The notes under the pieces are model-generated. The model was given only the letters and a program-made list of their open reading frames with translations, was not told the DNA's origin and did not search any database. From contig NZ_WRXN01000004.1 of assembly GCF_009758205.1 (NCBI RefSeq), positions 248,001 through 312,000 of the forward strand: 64,000 nucleotides of DNA, in the 5' to 3' direction. The DNA is from Chitinophaga tropicalis (GTDB taxonomy: Bacteria > Bacteroidota > Bacteroidia > Chitinophagales > Chitinophagaceae). A program made the position numbers and the translations under genes. Of this stretch, positions 28,278 through 37,183 are shown one piece after another (within the stretch, counting starts at the first letter, position 1; each line of letters begins with the position of its first letter).

Positions 28278-29567
28278 TTATAACCTGGCGTCTACCAATT
28301 GTCTGGGCAATGCTCCTTTCACGTCATAAACAACGCACTTCTTATTACAGAAAGAATGCAGGTCCAGTTCTTCAAATTTCTTATGTGATACTGCCAGGAT
28401 AACTGCATCATAGTGCTCTTTCGCGGGAAGCTCGTTGGTAGCTTTCCATCCGTATTCACGTTCTACTTCTTCCGGTCCGGCCATGGGGTCATAGATGGTG
28501 ATGTTTGTTTCATATTCAGCTAATGTGCTTAGTATGTCTACCACTTTTGTATTGCGCACATCGGGGCAGTTCTCCTTGAAGGTGATACCCAGCACAAGGA
28601 TCCTGGCATTTTTGATAGGAATCTCTTTCTTTGCCATCAGCTTGATAACCTCATGTGCTACGTAGGCTCCCATTCCGTCGTTCAGTCTTCTTCCTGCCAG
28701 GATTATTTCCGGGTGGTATCCGACCTCCTGTGCTTTCTGGGCCAGGTAGTACGGATCAACACCAATGCAGTGGCCGCCAACCAGGCCGGGTCTGAACTTC
28801 AGGAAGTTCCATTTGGTACCGGCGGCTTCGAGGACTTCGCTGGTATCAATACCCAGCCGGCTGAATATCTTGGCTAATTCATTGACGAAAGCGATATTGA
28901 TATCTCTTTGAGCGTTCTCTATCACTTTGGCAGCTTCAGCTACTTTGATAGATGTTGCTTTGTGCGTACCTGCCGTAATGATGGACCTGTACAGGTTATC
29001 TATCTCTGCGGCAGCTTCAGGGGTTGAGCCGGAAGTGATCTTCAATATTTTTGATACGGTATGTTCTTTATCTCCCGGGTTTATACGTTCCGGAGAATAC
29101 CCGGCATAGAAATCCCGGTTAAACTTCAGTCCTGATACTCTTTCCAGGACGGGCACGCATTCTTCTTCTGTTACACCCGGATAGACGGTAGATTCGTAGA
29201 CAACGATGTCACCTTTTTTGAGGACTTTCCCTACTGTTTCACTGGCTTTGTATAAGGGAGTAAGATCAGGTCTGTTATGTTTATCTACCGGGGTAGGTAC
29301 GGTCACAATGAAATAACTGCATCCCCTGATGCGCTCCAGTTCGTTAGTACAATACAGGCCTGTTTTTGTTTCACAGTTGTCGACCACTACCTCTTTCAGC
29401 GTATCATCATCTATTTCCAATGTATGATCATGCCCCTGGCTCAGCTCTTCGACCCTTGATACATTGATATCAAATCCGATCACTTTAAACTTCCGGGCAA
29501 ATTCAACGGCCAATGGCAATCCCACGTATCCTAATCCAATAACAGCGATTTTTTTTTCCTGATTCAT
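28278..29567 (-). CDS. tviB: TviB/WbpO-like UDP-N-acetylhexosamine 6-dehydrogenase
   Basis: 429 residues. N-terminal [10 protein letters not shown] is the NAD motif; [13 protein letters not shown] and [15 protein letters not shown] carry the family signature, with catalytic Cys267. It oxidises UDP-GlcNAc or UDP-GalNAc to the uronic acid with two NAD+. It is the only 6-dehydrogenase in the operon, so it probably feeds both the WbpB/E/D branch and the epimerase branch. Confidence 0.9.
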   Translation of the reverse strand: MNQEKKIAVIGLGYVGLPLAVEFARKFKVIGFDINVSRVEELSQGHDHTLEIDDDTLKEVVVDNCETKTGLYCTNELERIRGCSYFIVTVPTPVDKHNRPDLTPLYKASETVGKVLKKGDIVVYESTVYPGVTEEECVPVLERVSGLKFNRDFYAGYSPERINPGDKEHTVSKILKITSGSTPEAAAEIDNLYRSIITAGTHKATSIKVAEAAKVIENAQRDINIAFVNELAKIFSRLGIDTSEVLEAAGTKWNFLKFRPGLVGGHCIGVDPYYLAQKAQEVGYHPEIILAGRRLNDGMGAYVAHEVIKLMAKKEIPIKNARILVLGITFKENCPDVRNTKVVDILSTLAEYETNITIYDPMAGPEEVEREYGWKATNELPAKEHYDAVILAVSHKKFEELDLHSFCNKKCVVYDVKGALPRQLVDARL

Positions 29568-29600
29568 AGTAATTACTATTATTAAATATTTTTGTGTCCT

Positions 29601-32003
29601 TTAAGATTTTTTCAAGATCCTGGTGGCTCTTTTCAGAATACCTTTTGAAGAGTGGTTGCTGTTGACGCTATATCCGTAACCGTAACCATAACCGTAGCCA
29701 TATCCGTAACCATAATTATTGCTTCGGCTCATTTTGACATCGTTTATTACAATATTGAGCTTAGGCATTTTTTTCTGGGAATAAAGCTCCCTGGTTAACT
29801 GTAATTGTTGTTTGTAGGTGTACCCATGACGTACCACGTACAGTGTGATGTCTGCCAGGTAAGCCAGCAGCTGTGCATCGGTAACCATTCCAATTGGTGC
29901 GGTATCAATAATAATGTAGTCAAAACGTTCCCTCAATTCGGCGAAAAGTTGTTTCACCTTAGGTTGTAATAACAGCTCTGCCGGGTTAGGTGGAATGGGG
30001 CCGGAAGTTATCACAAAGCAATTCTCGTGGATCGAAGAAGGCCTGATCAAAGATTCCAGCGGTGTTTTGCCAATTACATATGTACTGAATCCTGTCTGGT
30101 TCTCCAAGCCCAGATTCTCTGATATTTTAGGTTTGCGGAGGTCCATTTCCATCAGCACTACTTTCTTTCCGGAAAGGGCTAATACAGATGCCAGGTTAAC
30201 AGAGATGAACGATTTTCCCTCGCCACTCATACTGGAAGTAAGCAGGATCACCTTTTCATCCTGCTGAGTGAATATGAACTGCAGGTTGGTCCTCAGTGCC
30301 CTGAACTGTTCGGAAAGAGGGGTTACTGAATCTTTTTTAACAGCAACAATATCATTATTAGGGTTATGACCAATCTCTGCTAAAACAGATACGGGGGTTT
30401 GGGAAGTAATATCTTCTTTTCCCAGCACCTTGGTGTTCAGCATACTTAAGAGATAGATGATAGCCGCGGGAATGGCGAGCCCTGCCAGCAGTCCGATCAT
30501 AAATATGATAGGTCTTTTGGGAGTGAAAGGCGAGGAATCGCTTTTAGCGGTATCTATTATTCTGGCGGCAGCCAGGTTTGATGATTTTGAAATAGCTGAC
30601 TCTTCCCGTTTCTTCAGAAGAAACAGGTACAATTCCTGTTTTATTGCCTGCTGTCTTGAATAGTCCAGGAATACGCGCTCTTTGGCCGGCACCTGCCTGA
30701 TCTTATCGTTCAACAGATTTGAGTTCCGTTGCAGCTCGGTTATGCTGGCTTCTATGCCTTGTCTGAAAGAGGCCATATTATTGCGTATATCCTCACGCAG
30801 ACCGGAGATCTGTTTATCAATACTCTGAACAACCGGGTTGGATTCGGTATTTGCTATCATCAGGCGTTCTCTTTCCAGCTGCAGGGTATTGTATTTTTCT
30901 ACCAGGCCTACGAAAGTCGGGTCCTGAACCACAAGAGCAGAAGGAACTATGCGTTTGTTGTTCTTGTAATCCTCAATGTATTTCTGGAGAGATTCGACTA
31001 CACTTAATTTCACCTGCAGTTCAGTCAGCTGACGAACAAAATCGCCGCTTCCGGAAACGAGCAGCTTGGCCTGCTCACTCAGGTCTGCAAGAGAATTACT
31101 CTGTTTAAAGTCCTGTATTTCCTTTTCGACACCGGACAGTTCTTTGGTAACTAAGACCAGCCGGTTATCAATAAAACCGATAGTGCTGTCTGCTATCCTG
31201 TTCTTATCGTCCACGCTGGCCTGAAGATATTCCTGGATGAGCGTATTCAGTATTTTCTCTCCTTTACGGGGTACATTCTCTACCAGGGAAAGGTCGATAA
31301 TGCTTACCTGTTTATTCGGAGCGCTGATGTCAATTAATTTCTGGTATCTTGCCACAGTGGCGTCTACCGAATTGATATTGATCAGGTATTCTTTCTTATT
31401 GAGGCTATACCCTTCTTCTCTTTTCAGTTTCACTATACCTTCCGGTAAGTGCAGGGTATCTCCCCAGCGGGCCTGTTTGACGATATCATGGCCTGTCAGC
31501 CTGATGCCGTTATCTTTTTCGATTGTTAAAGTGTAACTGGCCTTCTGTAAGGAGTCATTCAGTACCAGCCAATCGAGTGTGAACGGTAAATAGTCAAACT
31601 GTTCTATTTTTTTTACATGTCCTTCAACATAATATGTTATGTTCAGCTGGAGCTCCCTGACCACTTTTTCCATCAGGGAACGGGATTTCAGCACTTCTAT
31701 TTCATTATCAACATTTCCTTTCCCGGTAAATAGCTCTAATTGCTGCAATACGCCCTCTCCGTTATCAGATCCTTTGCTGTCATCCTGCACCAGTATTTTA
31801 GCATTTACTTTATAGCTGGGGGTGGCATACCGTAAGTAGAGCCAGGCAGCTGCCAGGCAGATAGCAAGACAAATACTTAATAACCACCAATAAGAAATTA
31901 CCTTATCAAGGGCTTTCCTTAAATTAAAAATCTCGGCTTCCTGATGTTGATGATCAGAAGAAAATCCGTTACCATTTAAATTATTCACTGAATGATCCCT
32001 CAT
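29601..32003 (-). CDS. Wzc-like polysaccharide co-polymerase / BY-kinase
   Basis: 800 residues. An N-terminal Wzz domain lies between two membrane helices (about 40-58 and 500-522) with long coiled-coil arms. The cytoplasmic tyrosine autokinase has Walker A SGEGKS (593-598), Walker A' VLMEMDLRKPK and a D-rich Walker B (IIDTAP). It controls chain length and export with the Wza-like porin encoded 15 bases upstream. The C-terminal tail has eight tyrosines in a YG repeat followed by a Lys/Arg-rich end, the place where BY-kinases autophosphorylate. Confidence 0.93.
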   Translation of the reverse strand: MRDHSVNNLNGNGFSSDHQHQEAEIFNLRKALDKVISYWWLLSICLAICLAAAWLYLRYATPSYKVNAKILVQDDSKGSDNGEGVLQQLELFTGKGNVDNEIEVLKSRSLMEKVVRELQLNITYYVEGHVKKIEQFDYLPFTLDWLVLNDSLQKASYTLTIEKDNGIRLTGHDIVKQARWGDTLHLPEGIVKLKREEGYSLNKKEYLININSVDATVARYQKLIDISAPNKQVSIIDLSLVENVPRKGEKILNTLIQEYLQASVDDKNRIADSTIGFIDNRLVLVTKELSGVEKEIQDFKQSNSLADLSEQAKLLVSGSGDFVRQLTELQVKLSVVESLQKYIEDYKNNKRIVPSALVVQDPTFVGLVEKYNTLQLERERLMIANTESNPVVQSIDKQISGLREDIRNNMASFRQGIEASITELQRNSNLLNDKIRQVPAKERVFLDYSRQQAIKQELYLFLLKKREESAISKSSNLAAARIIDTAKSDSSPFTPKRPIIFMIGLLAGLAIPAAIIYLLSMLNTKVLGKEDITSQTPVSVLAEIGHNPNNDIVAVKKDSVTPLSEQFRALRTNLQFIFTQQDEKVILLTSSMSGEGKSFISVNLASVLALSGKKVVLMEMDLRKPKISENLGLENQTGFSTYVIGKTPLESLIRPSSIHENCFVITSGPIPPNPAELLLQPKVKQLFAELRERFDYIIIDTAPIGMVTDAQLLAYLADITLYVVRHGYTYKQQLQLTRELYSQKKMPKLNIVINDVKMSRSNNYGYGYGYGYGYGYGYSVNSNHSSKGILKRATRILKKS
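29670..29714 (-). repeat. In-frame Tyr-Gly hexanucleotide repeat in the kinase tail
   Basis: Fifteen codons encode alternating Tyr and Gly (8 Tyr, 7 Gly). Codons vary (TAT/TAC; GGT/GGA/GGC), so the DNA repeat is imperfect while the peptide repeat is exact. Confidence 0.9.
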
Positions 32004-32018
32004 AAAAACTAATAAAAA

Positions 32019-32816
32019 TTAGAAGCTAATCCTTGTAGCGAGAATAACAATGACTGACAATATCGAAGCTATGATTGTAAAATTCCTGGCCTTTGCCATA
32101 TCTGTTGAGGCGACCTTCGATTTATTCGGTTCCACATAAACGACATCTCCCTGGTGTAAGTAGAAGTAAGGAGAAGAAAAAATCTTACTGTCATTCAGAT
32201 TGAATCTCACGAACTCTTTCTTATTACCATTTGCTCTTATTAGTAACACGTTTTCCCGTCTTCCATAAATAGTAAGATCGCCGGCCATTCCCAGAGCATC
32301 CAGGATTGTCACCTTTTCATTAGGCATAACATATGAAGATGGACGGACCACTTCTCCCAAAACCGTTATCTTAAAATTTGAAAATCTTACGTTAACAACC
32401 GGATCTTTATAGTATACAGCGGCTTTAGCGCTGATCTCGTCTCTCACCTGGTCTGTTGTTTTTCCGAGAACGGATACTTTACCTAACAAGGGTAAGATCA
32501 CGTAGCCTTCTTTATCTACCAGGTATCCATTGCCTGATAAATTTCCCATTCCGTTGGCTGTGCCTGGGCTTGTATTTCCTCCCCCTGCCTGATCAAACAA
32601 ACCTGAACTGCCCGGGTCCAATGTCTGTATTGTTACCTGCAAAATATCGTCCGGTTGGATCTTTGGAGTGTTATAAGCAGCCTGCTCTATAAGTCTGAGT
32701 TTTGCAGTATCAGGAACATCTTTAAAATATGCAATGTTTTTAGGGCTTGCACATGAACCAAAATAAATAGTAAAACCGCTCAGGATTAAAAGAATAAAAA
32801 TTGAGTTAAGACGCAT
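32019..32816 (-). CDS. Wza-like polysaccharide export lipoprotein
   Basis: 265 residues. The signal peptide ends in a lipobox (YFGSCASP). Poly_export (IQPDDILQVTI) and SLBB-type segments (GYVILPLLGKVSVLG, ITVLGEVVRPSSYVMP) follow, then a C-terminal hydrophobic helix (about 243-262) that could cross the outer membrane. It forms the outer-membrane exit pore for the polymer with the Wzc-like protein encoded next. It is shorter than E. coli Wza, as is usual in Bacteroidota. Confidence 0.92.
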   Translation of the reverse strand: MRLNSIFILLILSGFTIYFGSCASPKNIAYFKDVPDTAKLRLIEQAAYNTPKIQPDDILQVTIQTLDPGSSGLFDQAGGGNTSPGTANGMGNLSGNGYLVDKEGYVILPLLGKVSVLGKTTDQVRDEISAKAAVYYKDPVVNVRFSNFKITVLGEVVRPSSYVMPNEKVTILDALGMAGDLTIYGRRENVLLIRANGNKKEFVRFNLNDSKIFSSPYFYLHQGDVVYVEPNKSKVASTDMAKARNFTIIASILSVIVILATRISF

Positions 32817-32923
32817 AAAACTATTTTCCAGCTTATTGATATTTATTGATTTTATTAGTATTAATAAATCAGCCCACCGTCATAACATCTGTTATGCCGG
32901 CATGCAGAAGGGGCTTATCATTA

Positions 32924-34855
32924 CTATAGCTTGATTTTATCCTTATCCAGTTGCTCATATGCCGAGTTCTTACTGATAAACTCCGGCACCAGTTGTTTCA
33001 TTAACGTCACTGTAGGTGTGATATAGTGCTTGCGTGCGGCAGCTATAAGCTTGTCAATATTGTTATTCACCTCTACAAAATCATATTCGCGTACGCGCGC
33101 AATCATTATTTTCTCGTGGTATGTACTTACAGTGTTTTCTGCGTTATTCAATAGTTCTTCATACAGTTTTTCTCCCGGGCGTAAACCGGTATATACTACC
33201 TGGATATCTTTTCCCGGTTCTTTTCCGCTCATCCTTATCATCTTGTGTGCCAGTTCAGCTATCCGGACAGGTTTGCCCATGTCAAACACGAATATTTCAC
33301 CACCTTGCCCCATAGCTCCGGCTTCAAGTACCAGCTGGCAGGCTTCGGGGATGGTCATAAAATAGCGGGTGATTTCCGGATGTGTTACTGTAAGCGGTCC
33401 TCCTTTTTCAAGTTGCTGTTTAAACCGTGGAATAACAGAACCGTTTGATCCGAGTACATTTCCGAATCTTGTGGTAATAAACCGGGTAGGCGGATTGCCA
33501 AATACCGGGCCTGTTTTTTTAAACTGCCTGTTAACGTGATGATTGTAAGACTGGGTAAAGATCTCAGCGATCCTTTTAGAGGCGCCCATTACATTTGTAG
33601 GATTCACTGCTTTGTCTGTCGATACCATTACAAATTTCTCGACATTGAATTCAACAGCCAGCTCAGCAAGGATCTTTGTACCCAAGACGTTGTTCAATAC
33701 TGCGACAGAGGGATTTTTCTCCATCATCGGTACATGTTTGTATGCAGCTGCATGATATACTACAGTAGGTTCATATACTTCAAACAGTTGCTGCATACGT
33801 GTTCTGTCGCAGATATCAGCAATATAAGGAACGATGGGCACTGTTGGGCTTAGTTCCATTATATCCACTTCCAGTTCGTGCAATGGTGATTCTGCTTTAT
33901 CGCACAGGATGATCACTGAAGGGCTGAGTTTTATCAGCTGTCTTACCAGTTCACTGCCTATGGAGCCGGCGGCGCCTGTTACCAGTATGGCTTTCCCTTT
34001 GGCTTCACGGCTTACCTGTTCATTATTGATGCTGATAACAGAGCGGTCCAGCAAGTCTTCTATCTTTATGTCCTGCAGCTGGGAAGAACTCCAGCCGGCA
34101 TTGATCCATTTGTTGACAGGCAGTACTTTCTGAACTCTTATGTTCAGGCTGATACATGTATCTACCAGGTTATTGAGTTGCCAGGATTCAAGCGCTTCTT
34201 CAGCTACGATAAGTAGCTTTATCTTTTCCTGTTTAACGAGTCTTTCAAGAGATGATTTGCTTGTGCTGCAGATAGGTAATCCTTCCAGGCGTTTACCGGT
34301 CCTTGTCAGTTTATCATCCAGGAAAGCGCATACTTTGATATTCCCTTCAATGTCGTTATTGATAGCTTCGCGCACCATTAAGCCTGAGTGTCCTGCATTA
34401 TATATTACAGCTTTTGTTTTGTTCATGGTACCATAACGAGCATAGTACCTGAACGCCCATTTAACAAATAGCCTGTAAGACAGCAGGAAGAAGGTGCTGA
34501 TAAAGAAGTTAATGGCAATGACGGACAAGGGGAACATGTTCTCTTTACTGTAGTAAAGAGCAGCTACGTTAACATAGTAATAGATAACTGCGCTGATCAG
34601 GCTGAGGCAGGAAATACGCCCAATATCTGCCATACTGGTATATCTTACTATACCAGTGTACGTGCGGAAAATCAGCGATACCAACAGATTTACGCTCACC
34701 ACTACCACAACAATATCCTGCATGGGGTAATGGCTAAAATCTTCGAGGTTAAAATTAAGTCTGAGCAAAAAAGCCAGGCTCATTGCAATAATCGAACACC
34801 CGAGGTCCAACAATAGAATCAGCCAGGACGGGGTAATCCATGATCTCTTAGTCAT
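32924..34855 (-). CDS. pglF: PglF/FlaA1-like membrane UDP-GlcNAc 4,6-dehydratase
   Basis: 643 residues. Four N-terminal membrane helices are followed by a CoA-binding-like Rossmann region (about 140-270) and the catalytic SDR domain with TGAAGSIGSELVRQL and STDKAVNPTNVMGASKR, where Met replaces the usual SDR Tyr as in inverting and retaining 4,6-dehydratases. It converts UDP-GlcNAc to the 4-keto-6-deoxy sugar, the first step toward diacetylbacillosamine and the substrate for the PglE/PglD/PglC-like genes at the other end of the operon. It is the first gene of the operon. Confidence 0.9.
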   Translation of the reverse strand: MTKRSWITPSWLILLLDLGCSIIAMSLAFLLRLNFNLEDFSHYPMQDIVVVVVSVNLLVSLIFRTYTGIVRYTSMADIGRISCLSLISAVIYYYVNVAALYYSKENMFPLSVIAINFFISTFFLLSYRLFVKWAFRYYARYGTMNKTKAVIYNAGHSGLMVREAINNDIEGNIKVCAFLDDKLTRTGKRLEGLPICSTSKSSLERLVKQEKIKLLIVAEEALESWQLNNLVDTCISLNIRVQKVLPVNKWINAGWSSSQLQDIKIEDLLDRSVISINNEQVSREAKGKAILVTGAAGSIGSELVRQLIKLSPSVIILCDKAESPLHELEVDIMELSPTVPIVPYIADICDRTRMQQLFEVYEPTVVYHAAAYKHVPMMEKNPSVAVLNNVLGTKILAELAVEFNVEKFVMVSTDKAVNPTNVMGASKRIAEIFTQSYNHHVNRQFKKTGPVFGNPPTRFITTRFGNVLGSNGSVIPRFKQQLEKGGPLTVTHPEITRYFMTIPEACQLVLEAGAMGQGGEIFVFDMGKPVRIAELAHKMIRMSGKEPGKDIQVVYTGLRPGEKLYEELLNNAENTVSTYHEKIMIARVREYDFVEVNNNIDKLIAAARKHYITPTVTLMKQLVPEFISKNSAYEQLDKDKIKL

Positions 34856-35564
34856 CGGTTTAATTAGATAAGGTTAAAACTTGTATCAGTTCATTCATTC
34901 TCAAATTAGCTTGCCATCGCTTTTCACATTTTACGTTTTAACCTGAGTGCAAAATAAATACATAATGTTTACTTTTAGATAAAGAATAGATAAGCTTATC
35001 CACATGTTTTTTGCTCTAATATCTATCCTTCATAATATGAAAAAAACATCTCCTGTATAGATTCAATTCAACCTCAGCTGTATCGCACATCACAATAAAA
35101 TTAAGATTATCGGTTCCGAAAGGAAAGTAAAACTGCGTTATCAGAATTTCGCGTATAACTACGTATAGCCAGTTTTCAAATTAATATGATTCAGCACAGC
35201 ACTACCTACGCAGTTACACTCTGAACATAACACGTGGTTTCTAAACAAAGACGTGGTTGTAATAATTCTACTATGCATGACCTGGTTAGTTGACTTTAAG
35301 GCTTACTCTAAAGCTTGATCACATATAACCTGCAAAAAATAGTTCCATTCGGTGTTGTCTGAACAAACAAACACTATACCAAATACAATTTTCCTTTTTT
35401 GGGGGTAAGAGCCTGTTCTTGATAACAATAAATAAGGACGGTTTGTTTTAATTTTTTTAAAACATAAACTCATCTGTTAGCTGATCAGCTAAAGCAAGTA
35501 ACAAATGCTGAATAAAACAAATTCAACTATATCCTATTATGAGATGGTTGACAAATAAAAAAAA
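34856..35564. other. Long leader/promoter region of the EPS operon
   Basis: About 700 A/T-rich bases without a credible gene upstream of the 18-gene operon. Two perfect palindromes stand out: GATAAGCTTATC (34989-35000) and TTAGCTGATCAGCTAA (35477-35492). No TAnnTTTG box on the minus strand fits exactly. The promoter must lie here or use a different sigma factor. Confidence 0.5.
35477..35492. promoter_or_regulatory. 16-bp perfect palindrome, possible operator
   Basis: TTAGCTGATCAGCTAA is fully self-complementary and lies in the non-coding region between the EPS operon and the small zinc-ribbon gene. Dimeric regulators bind sites like this, but no regulator can be named. Confidence 0.3.
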
Positions 35565-35595
35565 ATACCCGATACCGTCATACGGTACCGGGTAT
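35565..35595 (-). terminator. Terminator of the small zinc-ribbon gene
   Basis: Stem of 14 bp with one mismatch (ATACCCGATACCGT / ACGGTACCGGGTAT, loop CAT). On the minus strand it is followed by a run of T, about 45 bases past the gene's stop. Confidence 0.75.
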
Positions 35596-35638
35596 ATTGA
35601 TAGTTTTATTTAATTGCTGCTTTGGTAAATTTCCACAC

Positions 35639-35911
35639 TTAGTGTGCCTGCAACGCCACACGTTCGTGACGGACTGTATGTTGTTGCGGAAGCGCTTCGT
35701 GAACATGGGCCGGCTTTTCTTTATGCCAGATATATGTTTTTTTGAAACAGGCATAACAGATATACCTGCGAAGCGGCAGAAAGCCTAATACGTACTTTAC
35801 AAAAAAGCCGCGGGGTACCCGGTCGTCCAGTGTTCCATGTTTACATTTGGGACAATCAAGCAGCTCTATACGCTCAACTTTATCAGAGCCCTGCATCAGG
35901 ATATAACTCAT
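35639..35911 (-). CDS. Small zinc-ribbon-like hypothetical protein
   Basis: 90 residues, not assigned to a named family. Two cysteine pairs, CPKC (20-23) and CYAC (about 52-55), are 30 residues apart and would form a zinc ribbon. Between them is a hydrophobic/basic stretch (FFVKYVLGFLPLRRYI). The C-terminus is His-rich. It has its own terminator, which supports its being a real gene. It sits alone between the EPS operon and the GntR regulator. Function unknown. Confidence 0.65.
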   Translation of the reverse strand: MSYILMQGSDKVERIELLDCPKCKHGTLDDRVPRGFFVKYVLGFLPLRRYICYACFKKTYIWHKEKPAHVHEALPQQHTVRHERVALQAH

Positions 35912-36152
35912 AGGTATAAATATGAATAATTGTTTACATTAATAAAATAAGGGTACTCAACCCTTTGGGAAAGGTTCTTCAAAAAGATTGGATAAATACT
36001 ATTTACTGTCGGCGTACTTAACACCAGGCATAGGAATTATATAGTAAAAATACAAATATTATTTTAATTACATTAAATAATTTTAAACTTTATTTTCTAT
36101 GGTTAAAAATGCCTTCTCTTTCAATGTCCTTTTTGTTTGCTATTTTGCTTAG

Positions 36153-37169
36153 ATGAAAGGATTGCATATTGATACAAACAGTAAAACACCGGTTTACCTG
36201 CAGATCACAGATGCTATCATGACAGCAGTCCGTGATGGCGTATTGAAACGTGATCAGCAGATCCCTTCTATCAATGAACTGAGTGAACAATACCTTTTGT
36301 CGAGAGGTACAGTAGAAAAGGCGTATAAAGAGCTCCGGGATAAAAAGATCATTATTTCTGTAAAGGGTAAGGGATATTTTATTAACCGTACCGATGTGGT
36401 GATACCACTGCGTATACTGCTGCTGTTCAACAAGATCAGCAACTATAAAAAGCAGGTGTATAATTCCTTTGTAAAAACACTGGGAGAAAATGTGTTTGTG
36501 GACCTGCATATTCACCATCATAGTGTACAGTTGTTTGAAAACCTGATCACCAATCACCTGGGAGATTACGATTATTACGTGATCATGCCTCACTTTTATG
36601 ATCAGCCGGAAAAAGTGCTGAAAATCATGCAGCAGATACCTTCTGAACAGCTGATATTGCTGGATAAGGAACTTCCCGGGCTGTCAGGTAATTATGCAGC
36701 TGTATACCAGAATTTTGAAAAGGATATCTATGAAGCATTGCATGATGCTCTGCCTTCCCTGAAAAAATATTCCAGCCTGGTGTTTGCCGATCCGGGTTTC
36801 ACACCATATCCGAAGGAGATCCAGAAGGGGTTCCAGTATTTCAGCCGTATGCAGGATTTTGATTATTCGGTTATAGATGGCGTGGAATTGAATACACCAG
36901 TACAGAAGGGGCAGGTATATATCGTGATCGAGGAAACAGACCTGGTGAACCTGGTGAAAATATGCAGGAATAAAGGGCTTACTATTGGTAAAGATGTGGG
37001 CATTGTTTCCTATAATGAAACATTGCTGAAAGAAATATTGCTGGACGGGATCACAGTGATCTCTACAGATCATGAACAGATGGGAGCTTCTGCTGCCAGG
37101 ATGATCATGGAGAAAAGGCATGAACGTGTAAAGAACCCATTCAGACTTATATTAAGACATTCACTATAG
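36153..37169 (+). CDS. GntR-type regulator with periplasmic-binding-protein-like sensor
   Basis: 338 residues. The N-terminal winged helix of the GntR family (KTPVYLQITDAIMTAV, SINELSEQYLLSRGTVEKAY, KGKGYFI) spans about 1-80. A LacI-like sugar-sensing domain follows, ending with VISTDHEQMGASAARMI. In Bacteroides, GntR proteins of this build (for example FucR) control deoxy-sugar catabolism. It is 14 bases upstream of the sulfatase and faces the rhamnose operon, so it is the best candidate regulator for both. Ligand not proven. Confidence 0.87.
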   Translation: MKGLHIDTNSKTPVYLQITDAIMTAVRDGVLKRDQQIPSINELSEQYLLSRGTVEKAYKELRDKKIIISVKGKGYFINRTDVVIPLRILLLFNKISNYKKQVYNSFVKTLGENVFVDLHIHHHSVQLFENLITNHLGDYDYYVIMPHFYDQPEKVLKIMQQIPSEQLILLDKELPGLSGNYAAVYQNFEKDIYEALHDALPSLKKYSSLVFADPGFTPYPKEIQKGFQYFSRMQDFDYSVIDGVELNTPVQKGQVYIVIEETDLVNLVKICRNKGLTIGKDVGIVSYNETLLKEILLDGITVISTDHEQMGASAARMIMEKRHERVKNPFRLILRHSL

Positions 37170-37183
37170 TTCTTATTATTTTT

